Source: Diabrotica undecimpunctata (Eukaryota; Arthropoda; Insecta; Coleoptera; Chrysomelidae). From it: 64,000 nucleotides of DNA. The stretch lies in NCBI RefSeq assembly GCF_040954645.1, contig NC_092803.1, positions 120,857,961 through 120,921,960 on the forward strand, read 5' to 3'. A program made the position numbers and the translations under genes. Under the pieces are notes generated by a model. That model was given only the letters and a program-made list of their open reading frames with translations, ran no database searches and was not told the origin of the DNA. The first letter of the stretch is position 1, and every line of letters begins with the position of its first letter. Below are positions 37,390 to 50,680 of the stretch, in pieces.

Positions 37390-38140
37390 ATACATCTTTC
37401 CAGCTTAACATTTATGTACCTGAAAATTTAATAGTGTGATCGACCTGCGATCTCTTCGTCGACCATTTTCTATCCACTCCTCAATGTAGGTCTCTCCCAA
37501 TTGTTTCCATCTTTCTCTAACTTGCGCCAATCTTTTCCACTGTTGGCCTGCCAATGCTTTATTATCTATCCATCTGTGTTGAGGTCTTTCCATGCTTGTC
37601 GTCCCCCTTGCTCTCCATTTTAGGATTCTCCGTGTCCACCTGTTATCATCATACCCGGCCAGCGAGATTTTATTTTTGTTATTTATTCCACGATATACCT
37701 GATCTTTGCTTTACACCTTATCTCAATGTGTCTGATCCTGCCTCTTAGTAATATTTCAAGCACGTTTCGATTTTTTGGCGAGGGCACGGTCTCCAACCCG
37801 TAGGTACAAATTGGTAGTATGCATGTTTTATACACCTTTTTCTTTAAGTTTATAGGAATGGAAGTGTATTTGTGGTTGTATTCTTCTTTTTATTTCAGCA
37901 CCTGATTTGGTTTTTCCAGTTTGATGACGTGGCCAAAGCATACATAGTGTTCAACATTTTCTATGGTATGGTTTTGTATTGTTATATTTTGTCTGGTCCT
38001 GACTTATTATTCTTGTTTTAGTGAAGTTAGTGGTGTAGTTCATTTTTGAGCCTACTACTCCGAAACTTCATCTAATTGTTGTAGCGTTTCATTTAGTTCT
38101 TGGATATTATCTGCTATAAAATAATGTCATCTGCAAATCT
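37390..38140 (-). pseudogene. LINE relic inside the duplicated block
   Basis: Reverse ORF 37593-37405 has post-RT features (PQHRWIDNKALAGQQWKRLA, REAW-type RERWKQLGETYIEEW). Further upstream on the strand, degraded pieces continue to about 38140. A diverged copy lies in the second duplicate at about 41500-41900, so the LINE landed before the duplication. Confidence 0.5.
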
Positions 38141-38568
38141 CAAAAGGTTAATAATATATGATATTATAAAATATAATATAATTATAATAGATATAAAACG
38201 ATTTTTTAAATTAATTTTACTATTAACAAAATATATAATATTCCGTAGGCAATTTTATTGAAATTCCTACTAATCCTGTATTGCTACCTTACCATAAAAT
38301 ATTGCAGGAGTCAAATTCCTTATTTCAGTTATTTTGAATTTTTTGGTGTAATAATCATTTTCACTTTTTTGTATTGTCATTCATTTTCCAAGGATTTCTG
38401 TGATTAATGAAGTAGGAACATCTTGTATTCTTCCTCCTCTGAGTCACATCCATTCTAGCGTGACGTTCATCTTTCTCCAGTTCCGCTTGTGATCACAAAT
38501 TTTTCCAACGGAGCTCATCGTTCTTTAAAAAAAAATCCTGCCAAGCTTTGTCAATGAGCAATAGAGAG

Positions 38569-39764
38569 AGTTAAGAGAATGGAAAGAAAATTAGAGACTT
38601 ATCAACCAAGGGAACAGGCAGGATTCCGAAAAAGTTACGGAACAAATGACCATCTACAAAATATAAAAACCCTAATAAAGAAAGCAGTGGAATACAATAA
38701 ACCTCTAGTTCTAATATTTATCGATTTTCACAAAGCCTTTGACACAGTTGAGCTAAGCAAAATATTACAGGCGCTTAAAGAATGCAGGCTAGATTATAGA
38801 TATACTAAATTATTGTACAAAATATACCTGCAGGCAACAACCACTGTCAGATTACATACTAACAGTAATCGCATAAAAATAGAACGGGGGTTAGACAAGG
38901 AGACCTAATGTCACCTAAACTTTTTAATACGGTGCTAGAACATGCTTTTAAGAATTTGGATTGTATGACAAAGGGAATAAAAATAGATGGAGAATATCTA
39001 AACAACTTACGTTTCGCCGATGATATACTTATAATAGCTGAAGATCTAGGTATGGCAAGAGAGATGGTACAGAAGTTCGTTGTGGCTACAGAAAGTGTAG
39101 GTTTAAATATAAATATCTCGAAAACAAAAATCATGACCAATTTGGTACCCAACCAGAACATCAGTATTGCTGGGAAAGAAATAGAACTCGTAGATAGATA
39201 TAAATACCTGGGACATGAAATTATGATTGGCAGGGATAACCAGACTCATGAACTGAAGAGAAGAATCGGCCTTGGGTGGGCAGCATTTGGAAAACTGAGA
39301 GAAACTTTTAAAAGTGAGCTGCCCACATGTCTAAAGAGAAAGGTATTTGATCAGTGCGTCCTCCCAGTCTTGACGTATGGAGCAGAAACACTTACCTTAA
39401 CAAAAGCAGCAGCTACCAAACTGAGAGTCACGCAGAGAAGAATGGAGCGGTCCATGTTAGGAATAACCAATGAAGACATCAGGAGAAGAACCGGAGTGAC
39501 TGACATCATCGAGAAGATAGCCAAACTAAAATGGAGATGGGCAGGACACATAGCCAGAATGACAGATGGGCGATGAACAAAGAGGTTAGTGGAATGGAGG
39601 CCAAGGGAAGACAAGAGAAGCGTCGGTCGACCACCTACAAGATGGACTGACGATTTAAGAAGACTCAATAAAAACTGGATGAGAGCGGCGCAAGATAGAC
39701 GGGGTTGGAAACATGAGGAAAAGGCCTATGTTCAGCAGTGGACTCTTGAGGCTGGATGATGATG
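38569..39764 (+). pseudogene. 5'-truncated RTE-like LINE with target-site duplication
   Basis: 38579-38908 encodes RT fingers and palm (QAGFRKSYGTNDHLQNIKTL, LIFIDFHKAFDTVE). A frame change at about 38890 is followed by 38908-39576 with the catalytic RFADDILIIAED, KYLGHEIM, LPVLTYGAETLTL, RMERSMLGI and KWRWAGHIARMTDGR. TGA at 39574 replaces a Trp codon, and the reading continues TKRLVEWRP...GRPPTRWTDDL. It ends in GATGATGATG. AATAGAGAG occurs on both sides (38560-38568 and 39765-39773), and the duplicate block at 42195-42225 shows the empty site. Confidence 0.88.
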
Positions 39765-40703
39765 AATAGAGAGTGTAAGGGATTTTTCCTAAACTCTGCC
39801 GAGTTAATTCTGTCTCGGGTGATACTTCAAATAAGACTTTGGTATAAAGTTTCTTGAAATCACTAATAACCTGCTTATCCATAAGCTGAGTAATGAGAGT
39901 GGTATTAGGTGAAAGAAAATTTATAGTAATGAAAATGTTAAACTAAGGCAAGACATAATGTTCAAGTTTGATGGATGACCGAGTGCGTTAGGAGAACAGG
40001 CTTAAGAATTAGCTTATTTTCAAAATGAGTTCAACAAAATTAAACAATTTAGCGAAATATTGGCTCTTTAACTCATTAATTAAGTATGTAAGTATGGCTA
40101 TTTGATATCCACATAAAAGGTAGGCTGATATTTCTGGGTTTTATGTTTTTTAAATGCACCCGAGTTTTAAGACGGATACACCAGTAAATAATCATTGTTT
40201 GCATTGTCGGGTAGCATTGCCATAGAAGAATAGAGTTTTTCCGTCGTTGATTGTCTTAACTTCTGTCAATAACTTTTCTCCTTGTGTAAGATCGATCGTT
40301 TTTGGTATTATTTTTTAAAATAAATTAATATTATTATAATTAAAAAAAAATTAGACAATAAAGCTTTTAGTTCTTAAAACTCTCCAGGAAGTTTAACAAA
40401 TTACTATGCACCAACTTTATCGTCACTAGCTCCAGGTCCATGTTACATAAATTACATAAAGTCGTATACTTAGCAAAGTTTGTTTCTAATTGTTCAAATA
40501 GAACGCATTCTAAAACAGACATATACCATGGTATACTCTAACTAAAATAAAATTGGCATTCAAAATTTGCAACAGGTTGCAACATCCTTTGTGTTAAACT
40601 AGTCAAATGGTGATTATAATACGCCTAGAGTCAGATTACATTTTCGAGGTATGCCTTGCATTTTTTGTGGTTATTTTGGAATTCTTATATATTTTATTTT
40701 CAG

Positions 40704-40843
40704 GAATCGTAGTGGGTCTGAGCCGCTGTATGCCGAGACCGCCTGAGGTTTTTACTGCTGATCATCCATTTTTGATTCTGCTAACAATCAATGATCCAAA
40801 TATCATACTGTTTAAAGGACGAGTTTTCGCATCGATTATCTAA
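40704..40843 (+). CDS. serpin cassette exon 13 (Arg-Cys loop)
   Basis: The acceptor is ATTTTATTTTCAG. GA completes the codon (Glu with G), followed by 45 residues and TAA. The loop is IVVGLSRCMPRPPEVF, then TADHPF, LILLTINDPN, IILFKGRVFASII. P1-P1' is Arg-Cys where the paralogue cassette 12 has Cys-Ser. The rest is almost unchanged, so the pair differs mainly in the bait. The proximal AATAAA of cassette 12 is lost here (AAGAGA), and the next is at 41258-41263. Confidence 0.9.
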
Positions 40844-41263
40844 GTGTATTAAGAGATTGTTGAATTGTTCCATTTTTTATGTCGTTTTTCCACATCTATG
40901 TAAGTTTTAGTATGTTAGTTATGTTTAAAAATAGTTGTATGAAGGATAATGAGATAATATAAGCGCATTGCAACCACATCTATTTTTCTTTCAATTTTGT
41001 ATACCAAATTCCCATTTGCTCGTGGACAAATTTTCTTGATTCATATTTTGTATAGGCTGATATTATTACTTTAGTTTTTTATCTATTTTACAGTACTGTG
41101 TCTTATATTCTGTTTCTGCCTTGTTTGGCTTGGAATATTATAAGCGATAAGTTTCGCTAAAACATGTTACCATTATTTATTGACCCTTTCAACAACGCGT
41201 TAACTAATCGTTTTTATTAAATTTGTAACACAAAACAGTTTAAGCAATTCATACAAAATAAAG

Positions 41264-42790
41264 TTAACAATGTTTAACGCTTTAGACCACAGAGTCGAAG
41301 AAACCGTTGTATAGTTTAAGTGCATACATATCATACCATTTTTCAATGTTCCCACTAAAATATTACCGAGATCTTCTCTGTCTATTATCGTTCTCTACTT
41401 CGTTTATTGTGTTGGGAAAATGGATGAAATTTTAATTTTCCACTATGAGAGTCAATGAACAACCCCTTTTTATGGGTTTCCCATCTTTCTAGTTTAAAAT
41501 TTATGTACATGCGAATTTTATAGTGTGACATTTCTCTCTTCGTCAAGCATTCGTCGATCCACTCCTAAATGTAGGTTTCTTCCAATAGCTTTCATCTTTC
41601 TCTGTCTTGAGGCAGTCTATTCCACTAGTGGTTTGCCATTGCTCTCGGTCTCCCTTGGTCTCAATTCTTAGATTCCACTAGGTGTTCACCTGTCATCATC
41701 ATACCGGATCAGCGTCATTTTATTTTTGTTATTTCTTCCAAAATATATCTTATCTTTGTTCTGCGCCCTATCTCAATGTTCATGATCTTCTTTCATAGTT
41801 ATATTCCAAGTATGTTTCGTTCCATTGTTCTTTGCGTTGTTTAAGTTTTTAGAAAATTTCTTGGTGAGACCACGGTCTCCAACCCGTAGGTACAAATTGG
41901 TATTATGCATGTCGTATACACGTTTTTCTTTAAGTTTATAAGAATGGTGGTATTTTTTATAGTTGTCATGGCCGTAGACATCTTGTTCAATATTTTCTAT
42001 GGTATAGTTTTGTGTTGTTATATTTTTCATTTTCCAAATATTTCTGTAATTAATCATGTAGGAACATATTTTATCTCTTTCTCCTCTGAGACCGATGGGA
42101 CCCCATCTGTTCATCGTTCTTAATTTCCGCTTGTGATCACAAATTTTTCCAACGCAGCTCATCATTCTGTGGAAAAATTCCTGTCAAGCTTTGTCAATGA
42201 GCGATAGAGAGTGTAAGCGATTTTTCCTAAACTCTGCATAGTTAATTCTGTCTCGAACGTTACTTCAAATAAGACTTTAAGTCTAAAGTTTCTTGAAATC
42301 ACCAAGGACCTGCTGATCCATAAGATGAGTAATCAGGCAAGACACAATCTTTAAGTTTGATGCATGAGCGAGTGCGTTAGAAGAACAGGCTTAAGAGTTT
42401 GCATATTTTCAAAACAAGTTCAAGAAAATTAAACAATTTAATGAAACATTGGTTCTTTGCCCAATTAATTTAATATTTAAGTCTGGCTATTTGATCACCA
42501 CATAAAAGATAGCTAATATTTCCGTATTTTAAGTATTTTAAATGTCTCCGAGTTTTAAGAGTGATAGCTCAGTAAAGAATCATTTTTTGAAATTTCCGGT
42601 AGCATTGCCACAGAAGAAAAGAGTTAGTCCGTCGTTCATTGACTTAAATGCTGCCAATAACTTTTCTTCTTGTGTAGCATTGAACCTATTTGGTATTTTC
42701 TTTTAAAATAGATCAATATTATAATTAAAAAAAAAATAGACAATAAAGTGCTTAGTTCTTAAAACTTTACAGGATGTTTAAGAAATTGCT
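41264..42790. repeat. 3' part of the second duplicated block (LINE relic, empty target site)
   Basis: Diverged copy of 36900-38560 joined to 39770-39990. Shared landmarks are GGTCTCCAACCCGTAGGTAC (37790 and 41877), CGCTTGTGATCACAAATTTT (38487 and 42127) and GCTTTGTCAATGAGC.ATAGAG (38546 and 42187). It lacks the LINE found at 38569-39764. The ORFs at 41773-42165 are not genes. Confidence 0.75.
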
Positions 42791-43018
42791 ATGCAACTTT
42801 ATCGTCACTAGCTCCTAGCCCATGTTATATAAATTAAGTCGTATGCAAAGCCAAATTTGTTTCTAATTGTTCAAATAGAACGCATTATAAAACAGACATA
42901 TACCGTGGTATGCTCTACCTAAAATAAATTGACATTCAAAACTTGCAGTAGATTGCAACATATTTCGTGTTAAACCAGTCAAATGCCTTGCATTTTTGTG
43001 GTTTTTTTGGTAGTTTTC
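42791..43018 (+). pseudogene. third duplicate unit, cassette lost
   Basis: It repeats the upstream flank of cassettes 12 and 13 (CGTCACTAGCTCCTAGCCCATG, AATAGAACGCATT, CAGACATATACCGTGGTATGCTC, GTGTTAAACCAGTCAAATG, ATGCCTTGCATTTTTGTGGT). It then breaks at about 43018 into CTTCTTCTTCTTAATC, just before where the acceptor and exon should be. No RCL exon follows. Confidence 0.8.
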
Positions 43019-43448
<430 letters not shown>

Positions 43449-43689
43449 AACTTAATATGGCCAAATCTCATTAAATTGATGTTGTAACCATTTAATTTCA
43501 TTTTCACTTTTCCAATTATTTTCTATCTCTCTCGTGGGTTAACCTTCCAATCGTATGTTGTTGTATCTTCTAAGCATGTGATTCTTAAGTGGTTAGCTGA
43601 TTCTCTAATGGTTTAAAGAAGGTTTCGAGAAAAATATTTAGTAATATTTCTATGGTAGATATAATTGAGCATATCACAGCACTAGAAAT

Positions 43690-43850
43690 CACACCAATAA
43701 ACTTAGAACAGATATCCTAAGGTTTGAAATTGATGAAGCCATAAAACATCTTAAAATAAATAACTCTTCTTATTGCGATGATATTACAGCCGAGTTTTTA
43801 CAAAACATGATTGAACCTGTTCTCCAATTAGATCATTCAGCATTTGAGAT
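43690..43850 (+). pseudogene. small LINE RT-linker fragment
   Basis: The forward strand reads DILRFEIDEAIKHLKINNSS, then a DDITAEFLQNMIEPVLQ segment, which resembles the EI..AI..LK..KAPG.DGI.AE.LK block at the start of LINE reverse transcriptases. The KAPG core is changed and the piece is about 50 codons long. Confidence 0.5.
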
Positions 43851-44040
43851 GAATCAGAGAGATCATTCAGCATTTTTAACTGTATTCAGGCTTACTTTTA
43901 TTATTTTAATAAAGTAAGTTGTCAAAGTTTAATAACTTTGTTTGCTGTTAAATCGTCTGCTACCTCTTGCTTATACTACTTTTACAATATCTTATTGTAG
44001 ATATGTTATTATGTTAATACAGATACATTTTTTATTCCAG

Positions 44041-44192
44041 GTTTGATGATGTGTAACCAATGCCTCGTAATAAATCCTTTTAAATTCGAAGTTATTGCGG
44101 ATCATCCCTTTATAATTATAATCCAACGTCAAACAGGATACGAAAACACTTTTCTCTTTAAAGGGCGTGTTCTAGAACCACTCGAATCTTAA
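44041..44192 (+). CDS. serpin cassette exon 14 (Cys/Leu/Val loop)
   Basis: The acceptor is ATTTTTTATTCCAG. GT completes the codon (Gly with G), followed by 49 residues and TAA. The loop is LMMCNQCLVINPFKFEV, then IADHPF, IIIIQRQTGYENT, FLFKGRVLEPLES. There is no basic residue before INP, so the bait is hydrophobic or Cys (C-L-V-I), pointing to a chymotrypsin-, elastase- or cathepsin-like target. Paralogous to cassette 15. I see no clear AATAAA close downstream, unlike most of the others. Confidence 0.9.
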
Positions 44193-44459
44193 CAACTATA
44201 TTTATTGTTTTTTAAGATCTCAATAACGATATTTTTTTACTGCATATTTAATCATCATCATATTAGCGTCATGTTTTGGATAGGTAAACCACCAAAGTAA
44301 CCGGTTTTTCGAAAGTAATACATTGGTAAAGATGAGCAAAAAAATGCAACACCTAGAAGGATAAATATTTTTTAAACATTTATTTATGGAAGTATAGATT
44401 ATAATATTGTTAATATTTAATAACATTATAAACAAATTTACAACGTTATTTTAGTCACA

Positions 44460-45185
44460 AAGTTAGTAATAAGGGGCTCCTCCTTGATTTTCTATACACT
44501 CAGTTGCTCTATGGGGCATTGATCGAATTAAGTGTTCTATATCATATTACGAAATAGTTATCCAAATTCTTCTCATAGCATGCCACAGGTCTTCTAAGTT
44601 TGCTGGAAGACTTGGCAATCCATTTAGTTTTCGACCTACCATATCCCACACATGGTCGATGGGTGACAAATCGGTTGATCTTGATGGCCACTCCAAAGTC
44701 TCTGTACCAAATTCTTGTAAGAACTTCATGGTTTCACGGGCAATATTAGGTCTTGCGTTATCCTGTTAAAATATCGGATTTGGAATGGTTTGTAGTTAGA
44801 GATGTAAAACCGGTTACAGTACTTCACCAATATATCGTCGAGCTATCAGAGTACCGGTGATTGGAACTAGAGGTGATCTGCTTCCCAAACATATAGCAAC
44901 CCATATCATAATGCTTAGTTGTCTTGCTGTATGACGTTTAACAGCGAAGTCTATATTTCGTCTCTCACCTTGAAAACGTCTTACACTTATGCACCCATCA
45001 GAGCCATCCAAGCAAAACCTAGATTCATCACTGAAGCACACAAAATTCCATTGGAAATTCCAGTTTTGCCTAACTTTGTACCATTCTAATCGTCAAGCCT
45101 TGTGCTATTGTTTCAAAGGTAACCTCAAAAGCGGCAAAAATCCTTTGCGAATTAGTTTCTACTATGATTGTTATATGGACTTTCA
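44460..45185 (-). pseudogene. Tc1-like transposase relic
   Basis: Reverse ORF 45041-44814 carries CFSDESRFCLDGSDG (first catalytic Asp), RRFQGERR and IMIWVAICLGSRSPLVPI. Reverse ORF 44729-44547 carries TLEWPSRSTDLSPIDHVWDM, in which the third catalytic position of the Tc1 DDE triad is Asp, and the tail LEDLWHAMRRIW. The second catalytic segment between them is missing or out of frame. No terminal repeats found. Confidence 0.8.
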
Positions 45186-45220
45186 CTAAACATTAAGAAA
45201 ACAAAATGTATGATCTCTAC

Positions 45221-45226
45221 ATATAA

Positions 45227-45303
<77 letters not shown>

Positions 45304-45310
45304 CTATATA
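45221..45310. repeat. TA microsatellite
   Basis: TA repeats adjoining the left end of the Penelope-like element. Confidence 0.95.
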
Positions 45311-45935
45311 AACCTAGAGCTAAGAAGAATAATACTATTACAAGAATTATTATTAGCTCAACAATCATCCGGGTTGAACCGCGTCGATTATTATTGCGCC
45401 GAGCTTTCGACCTCTTTCGAAGAGATTTTGTCAAATAGACAAAATTCTTAAATCAAGAGAAATACATAAAATACATATAAGAATTATCCGAGAAGCCATA
45501 GAAATTGAAAAAACGCCAAATTGTCTCAATAAAAAAGATGACGACATACGGTTAACTTCGACATGGAGACTCATAAAGAAAATATCGACTGCTCCATCCA
45601 CCAATCCAAATCCTACTGTGAGAAATGTTCGCGCCAACCCCCACGCCAATCGCCACGCTAACCCCCACACCAAGCTTCACCCAAAACAGGTCACCATCGA
45701 CAGTATAAATGAACCGTCATCTGTTCCCAGTGGCAGTAATGCATTGGTTAGTGATCAGTGTAGTAGTGTCTGGCGGTTCGGGAGACTGAATCCTCAGAAG
45801 TCCTGAAGAAGATATCGAAGAGGATGTCGAAAGCTCGGCGCAGTGATAATCGACGAGGTTCAACCCGGAGTACTGTTGAGTTTAATATTAATTCTTGTAA
45901 TAGTATTAATCTTAGCTCTAGGTTTAATTGTACTC
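45311..45935 (+). mobile_element. Penelope-like element remnant with inverted terminal copies
   Basis: 45311-45432 is the inverted copy of 45807-45930 (shared GTCGAAAGCTCGGCGCA, AATCGACG.GGTTCAACCCGG and TTCTTGTAATAGTATTA). Between them the forward strand encodes a tail, REAIEIEKTPNCLNKKDDDI with RLTSTWRLI, that resembles the end of the GIY-YIG endonuclease domain of Penelope-like elements. A Pro/Asn/His-rich repeat segment (45618-45690) follows. RT is missing. Inverted pseudo-LTRs are a known habit of Penelope elements. Confidence 0.6.
45803..45832 (+). other. hammerhead-ribozyme-like core in the Penelope terminal repeat
   Basis: CTGAAGA (fits CUGANGA) at 45803-45809, then a 6-bp stem GATATC (45811-45816) / GATGTC (45823-45828, one G-U pair) around loop GAAGAG, then GAAA at 45829-45832. 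Penelope-like terminal repeats are known to carry hammerheads. One extra A before the stem, and no stem I or cleavage site that I could place with confidence, make this tentative. Confidence 0.35.
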
Positions 45936-46115
45936 ATTGCTTTATGCATTCGTTTTGTTAGTATTATACTTAATACTATTTATAACATCCTGGAACGGGC
46001 CCCAGTGGTAGTTTATTATAAATAACTTATACTAGAGAAATTTTAGTACTGTTACAATTGTTTTAATTTCATGAAGATAACGTTAACTATTACAATAAAC
46101 CCATTTTTATTCCAG

Positions 46116-46267
46116 ATATATCGATACGCCACCAGTGCCTCTTAATAAATCCTCTTAAATTTGAGGTTATTGCCGACCACCCCTTTATAATTATAATCCA
46201 AGGGCAAATTGGATACAACAAACTTGTTTTCTTTAAAGGGCGTATTCAAGAGCCACTAAACTCTTAA
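46116..46267 (+). CDS. serpin cassette exon 15 (Cys/Leu loop)
   Basis: The acceptor is CCATTTTTATTCCAG. AT completes the codon (Asp with G), followed by 49 residues and TAA. The loop is ISIRHQCLLINPLKFEV, then IADHPF, IIIIQGQIGYNKL, VFFKGRIQEPLNS. It lacks an ATG and was therefore invisible to ORF calling. It differs from cassette 14 chiefly in the first residues (ISIRH for LMMCN) and in Leu for Val near the bait. The likely P1 is Leu or Cys. AATAAA lies at 46379-46384. Confidence 0.9.
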
Positions 46268-46549
46268 AAAAACATTGCACACTCATTGTTTTCTGTGATA
46301 GCAATCATGATATTGTTTTCTGTTATATATTTATTTATTTACATTTATTGTCATATTTTCGATAGGTAAACCAGTAACAATAAACTTTTTCTAATTTATC
46401 TGCAATTCAGTTAGTACGAAATTTAAAAAAAAATGAAATTGATATGTGCAAAATGAACTTGAAAAATGTCTTAAAAATAAAAGGAATTCACAGAGAACTC
46501 CTTTTTCTAAAGATGCCTAACTTATGGTGTTGGCGACCACATCGATCCA

Positions 46550-47480
46550 TCTTATTCTATTTACTGCAGATCGAAATAGATCAGTTACCGTTAGATCAGT
46601 CCATTTTTTAAGATTCTTAGCGTGGATACACGTCTCCGTTCGGGACTCTCTTGCCCTCAATCTTGCCTTGTAGAATTAACTGTAGAATAATTCCTGTAAC
46701 CGTTTTATGACATCTTCTGTGAGACTCCATCTTTCCACTCCGTAGAGGAGGACACTAAAGACGTCATATCTTATGTGTATATTGATACTTAAAGATAGGT
46801 TACAGAGAATATTTCTAAGACCTTTAAGAGAGCTTCTGAATTTTTTAATACAAGTTTTTATTTCATAACTGTGATCCCAGGTATCCTTAATATTGTAGCC
46901 CAGGTAACATATTTTCTCCACTCTTTCTAACGGTGTATCTTTGTAATTTAGGTGTTTTTGTTGGTGTTCTTACGAATGATCATTATTTTTTGTCTTTTTA
47001 CAATTTAGTTTTTTTTTCTTTCTTTAGTTTTAGGCCATATTTACAAAATGTTTCTACATTTTCCATCATTATTTTGAGCCCCTGTGCACTATCTGCCAGC
47101 AATAATTTGTCGTCTGCATATCTACTATTGTTTATGAGTTGGCCATTTACCGTAATAACATCTTCTGATTCGTCTAAAATATTTTTAATATTTCTAAATT
47201 ATTTCGTCTCTAAATTTCGTGTCTAAATATTGTTTTTAAGTCTATGTTATACAGTGCTGGTCACACTATGCATCCTTGTCGAACTCCTTTCCGGACTATG
47301 TAGGTCTCGCACAGTTCATTTTAGAATCGCATTGTTGCTTTTGTTGGAGATATAAGTTTGACATTAGTCCTATATCCTTACCTTGGATTTCTGATGTTTT
47401 TAGGATATCGATTACTTTCCTGTGCGGTATTTTATCGAGTATACGGGAGTACTTTAAGTATACGGCATATTAAACTAAGA
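46550..47480 (-). pseudogene. LINE post-RT fragment
   Basis: Reverse ORF 46921-46676 reads KICYLGYNIKDTWDHSYEIK, NLSLSINIHIRYDVFSVLLY and GVERWSLTEDVIKRLQEL, the YLG...LLYG.E.W block that follows the RT domain. Upstream on the strand (to about 47480) are degraded palm pieces, and a YADD region is suggested near 47110. Frameshifted and truncated. Confidence 0.7.
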
Positions 47481-48574
<1,094 letters not shown>

Positions 48575-48759
48575 CAGCTATACGCTTCCAGAGATGCTGA
48601 AGCTGTTTTCACTCGAAAATCCTTCTTGTGTGAGGGATCATCCCATTCTGGGTTTGGTTTTACAGTTTCTGGTGTGACTTCGCTTTTTCCACTACTTTTC
48701 TTCTTTCTCTTTAATTGTTCTTTCTATATTTCTAATTTCCATACTCCTTAAGTCTTCTT

Positions 48760-49470
48760 CCACTTGTATTCATCTCAGTTTAAGTCTGTCTCTGCTCCTT
48801 TACCTGGAGGTATCCATTCCGTTATAACTCTTAACGATTGCTCTTCTCATTATGTGTCCATACCATCTAATTTTTTTTGTGCTTTTATTGCTCTAACTAT
48901 GTTCTATTGACCCATCCATTCTTGTATTTCGTGATTCATCCACATCGTTTTCCCTCTTTGGTCCCAGTATTCTTCTGATAATCTTCCTCTCAAAAACAAT
49001 TGCTCTTCTTCTTTTGGTGTTAATGTAAATGTTTCTGAAGCATATACTAGTATTGGTCTTATGGTCGTTTTGTAGATTTTCATTTTTCTGTTTCGGCTTA
49101 TCTTTTGATCTCTAAACATGATTTTATTTCCATAAACCGCGGTACTTCCCGCTTGAATTCTTTTTTTTTATATCCACACTTTTATTTCTTCTGTTCAGTA
49201 GTACTCCCAAATGTTTCAACCTCTTCGAAACTGTGTCTATGTCTGTCGAAACTGTCTGTATCTATTGTCATTTTGTGTCTTCTTTTGAAGGTTTTCTTTT
49301 GCCTTTTTATCTGTTGCTAGTATGGTTAAATCGTCAGCATATCCTATTATTTGTACTGCATTCTTGTTTACAGTTACTGCGTTTGACAGCTTTTTTATCA
49401 TCTTGTCTAGTGATAGAATAAATAGTACCGTTAAGGGCGCATTTCCTTGTCTTACTCCATTTTTTGTTAA

Positions 49471-49543
<73 letters not shown>

Positions 49544-49620
49544 CGGTTGAAAACGTTCTACGTCTTCTGCTTCTACGTGGTTTCCATTTTATAATTTGTT
49601 TGGAGAGTCTTGTATCGGAC
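48760..49620 (-). pseudogene. LINE post-RT fragment, interrupted by a TA array
   Basis: Reverse ORF 49119-48904 reads KMKIYKTTIRPILVYASETF and TLTPKEEEQL, the post-RT region of another non-LTR group. The pieces upstream on the strand (to 49440) continue with RT C-terminal sequence. The TA array at 49472-49542 interrupts it. Confidence 0.65.
49472..49542. repeat. TA microsatellite
   Basis: About 35 TA units inside a LINE relic. Confidence 0.97.
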
Positions 49621-50680
49621 ATTCTTTATACGTGGCCTTAACAGATTAACCGTTTTATGTAGTGAAGTTATTTCTATTTTTTTTTTTTTTCGTGAGAAGA
49701 AAACAACAATACCTCTGCATATTTCTACAATCATTGCAAATAAAAGTTTGCAAGAACCATTTTAAATTCACTTTATTTAAGCATGAGTAATGGAATCCAA
49801 AAGTTTAAACGATTTGAAAGAAATGAATAGTTTTGAAAAAAATTATGGTTGTATTGAAAAAAAATATATTTGACATTTTTGAAAATACCATATTTTTTCA
49901 AAATAAGTACAAAACCATCGAAGACACGTAAAATTTGCTATATAACAGTATTTTCGGTAAAACATCCTAACTTTTTGTGTTTACAAACCTGTTTTTTAAT
50001 ACCTTAGTGTCTAGTATTAAAAACACGCAAGTTGCCAGGTAAGTTAGCACCTTTAATTACGCTAAAGACTTCGTAAAGCACGCTAAAATATACAGAATGT
50101 TTCACACAAACTGGAAGTAAAATTACATGCATTGTATAACATCACTACTTTGGTGATGATTATTTAGTCATCTTAAAATCATATTGACTTATCTCTTTTG
50201 GATGTTTGTCTCTATTCTTTAAGCATTTTTTCTAAATATATCTCTCCCCGTTGTTTGTGAGTTCCTTTGCATTCCAGTACCAAATTTTAATTTTAGGAAT
50301 GATTATTTAATTTTCAAACAGTTCGAAGGATAAGGAAAGTAGCGTTAAACGGTTCATTCGGATCAATTGCTCAAAGATCTCTCACCTTCAATATTATCAA
50401 TAACTTTCTCCAATTTATTTTACACAAATCAAGAACAAAAAAATAATACAGATAAAACTACCGAGAATAATTTATTATCGTCGAGGCTTTCCATTCTTGC
50501 TGAAATGACTACTCCTTTTGGAAAGTGTTTTGGTGATTTAAGATATGTTTCAGAATGTTTTCCAATATTGATTTTATTACTTTCTATAATTTAGTTTTAC
50601 TGAGAGGAGCTCTTCTAATAATCTCAAATGGTAGAGCTTAATCTCAATTGCCAGATCTCCAATCTAACTAGCGTCCTTAG
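49621..50680. other. intronic sequence, no gene
   Basis: AT-rich. The 75-residue forward ORF at 50367 has no motif. Nothing recognised. Confidence 0.5.

Noticed and set aside
48590..48677. Possible 18th serpin cassette ([12 protein letters not shown] next to GATCATCC)
   Set aside because: No LF-x-G-[KR] strand, no acceptor in the right phase and no loop. The match to ADHPF is by chance.
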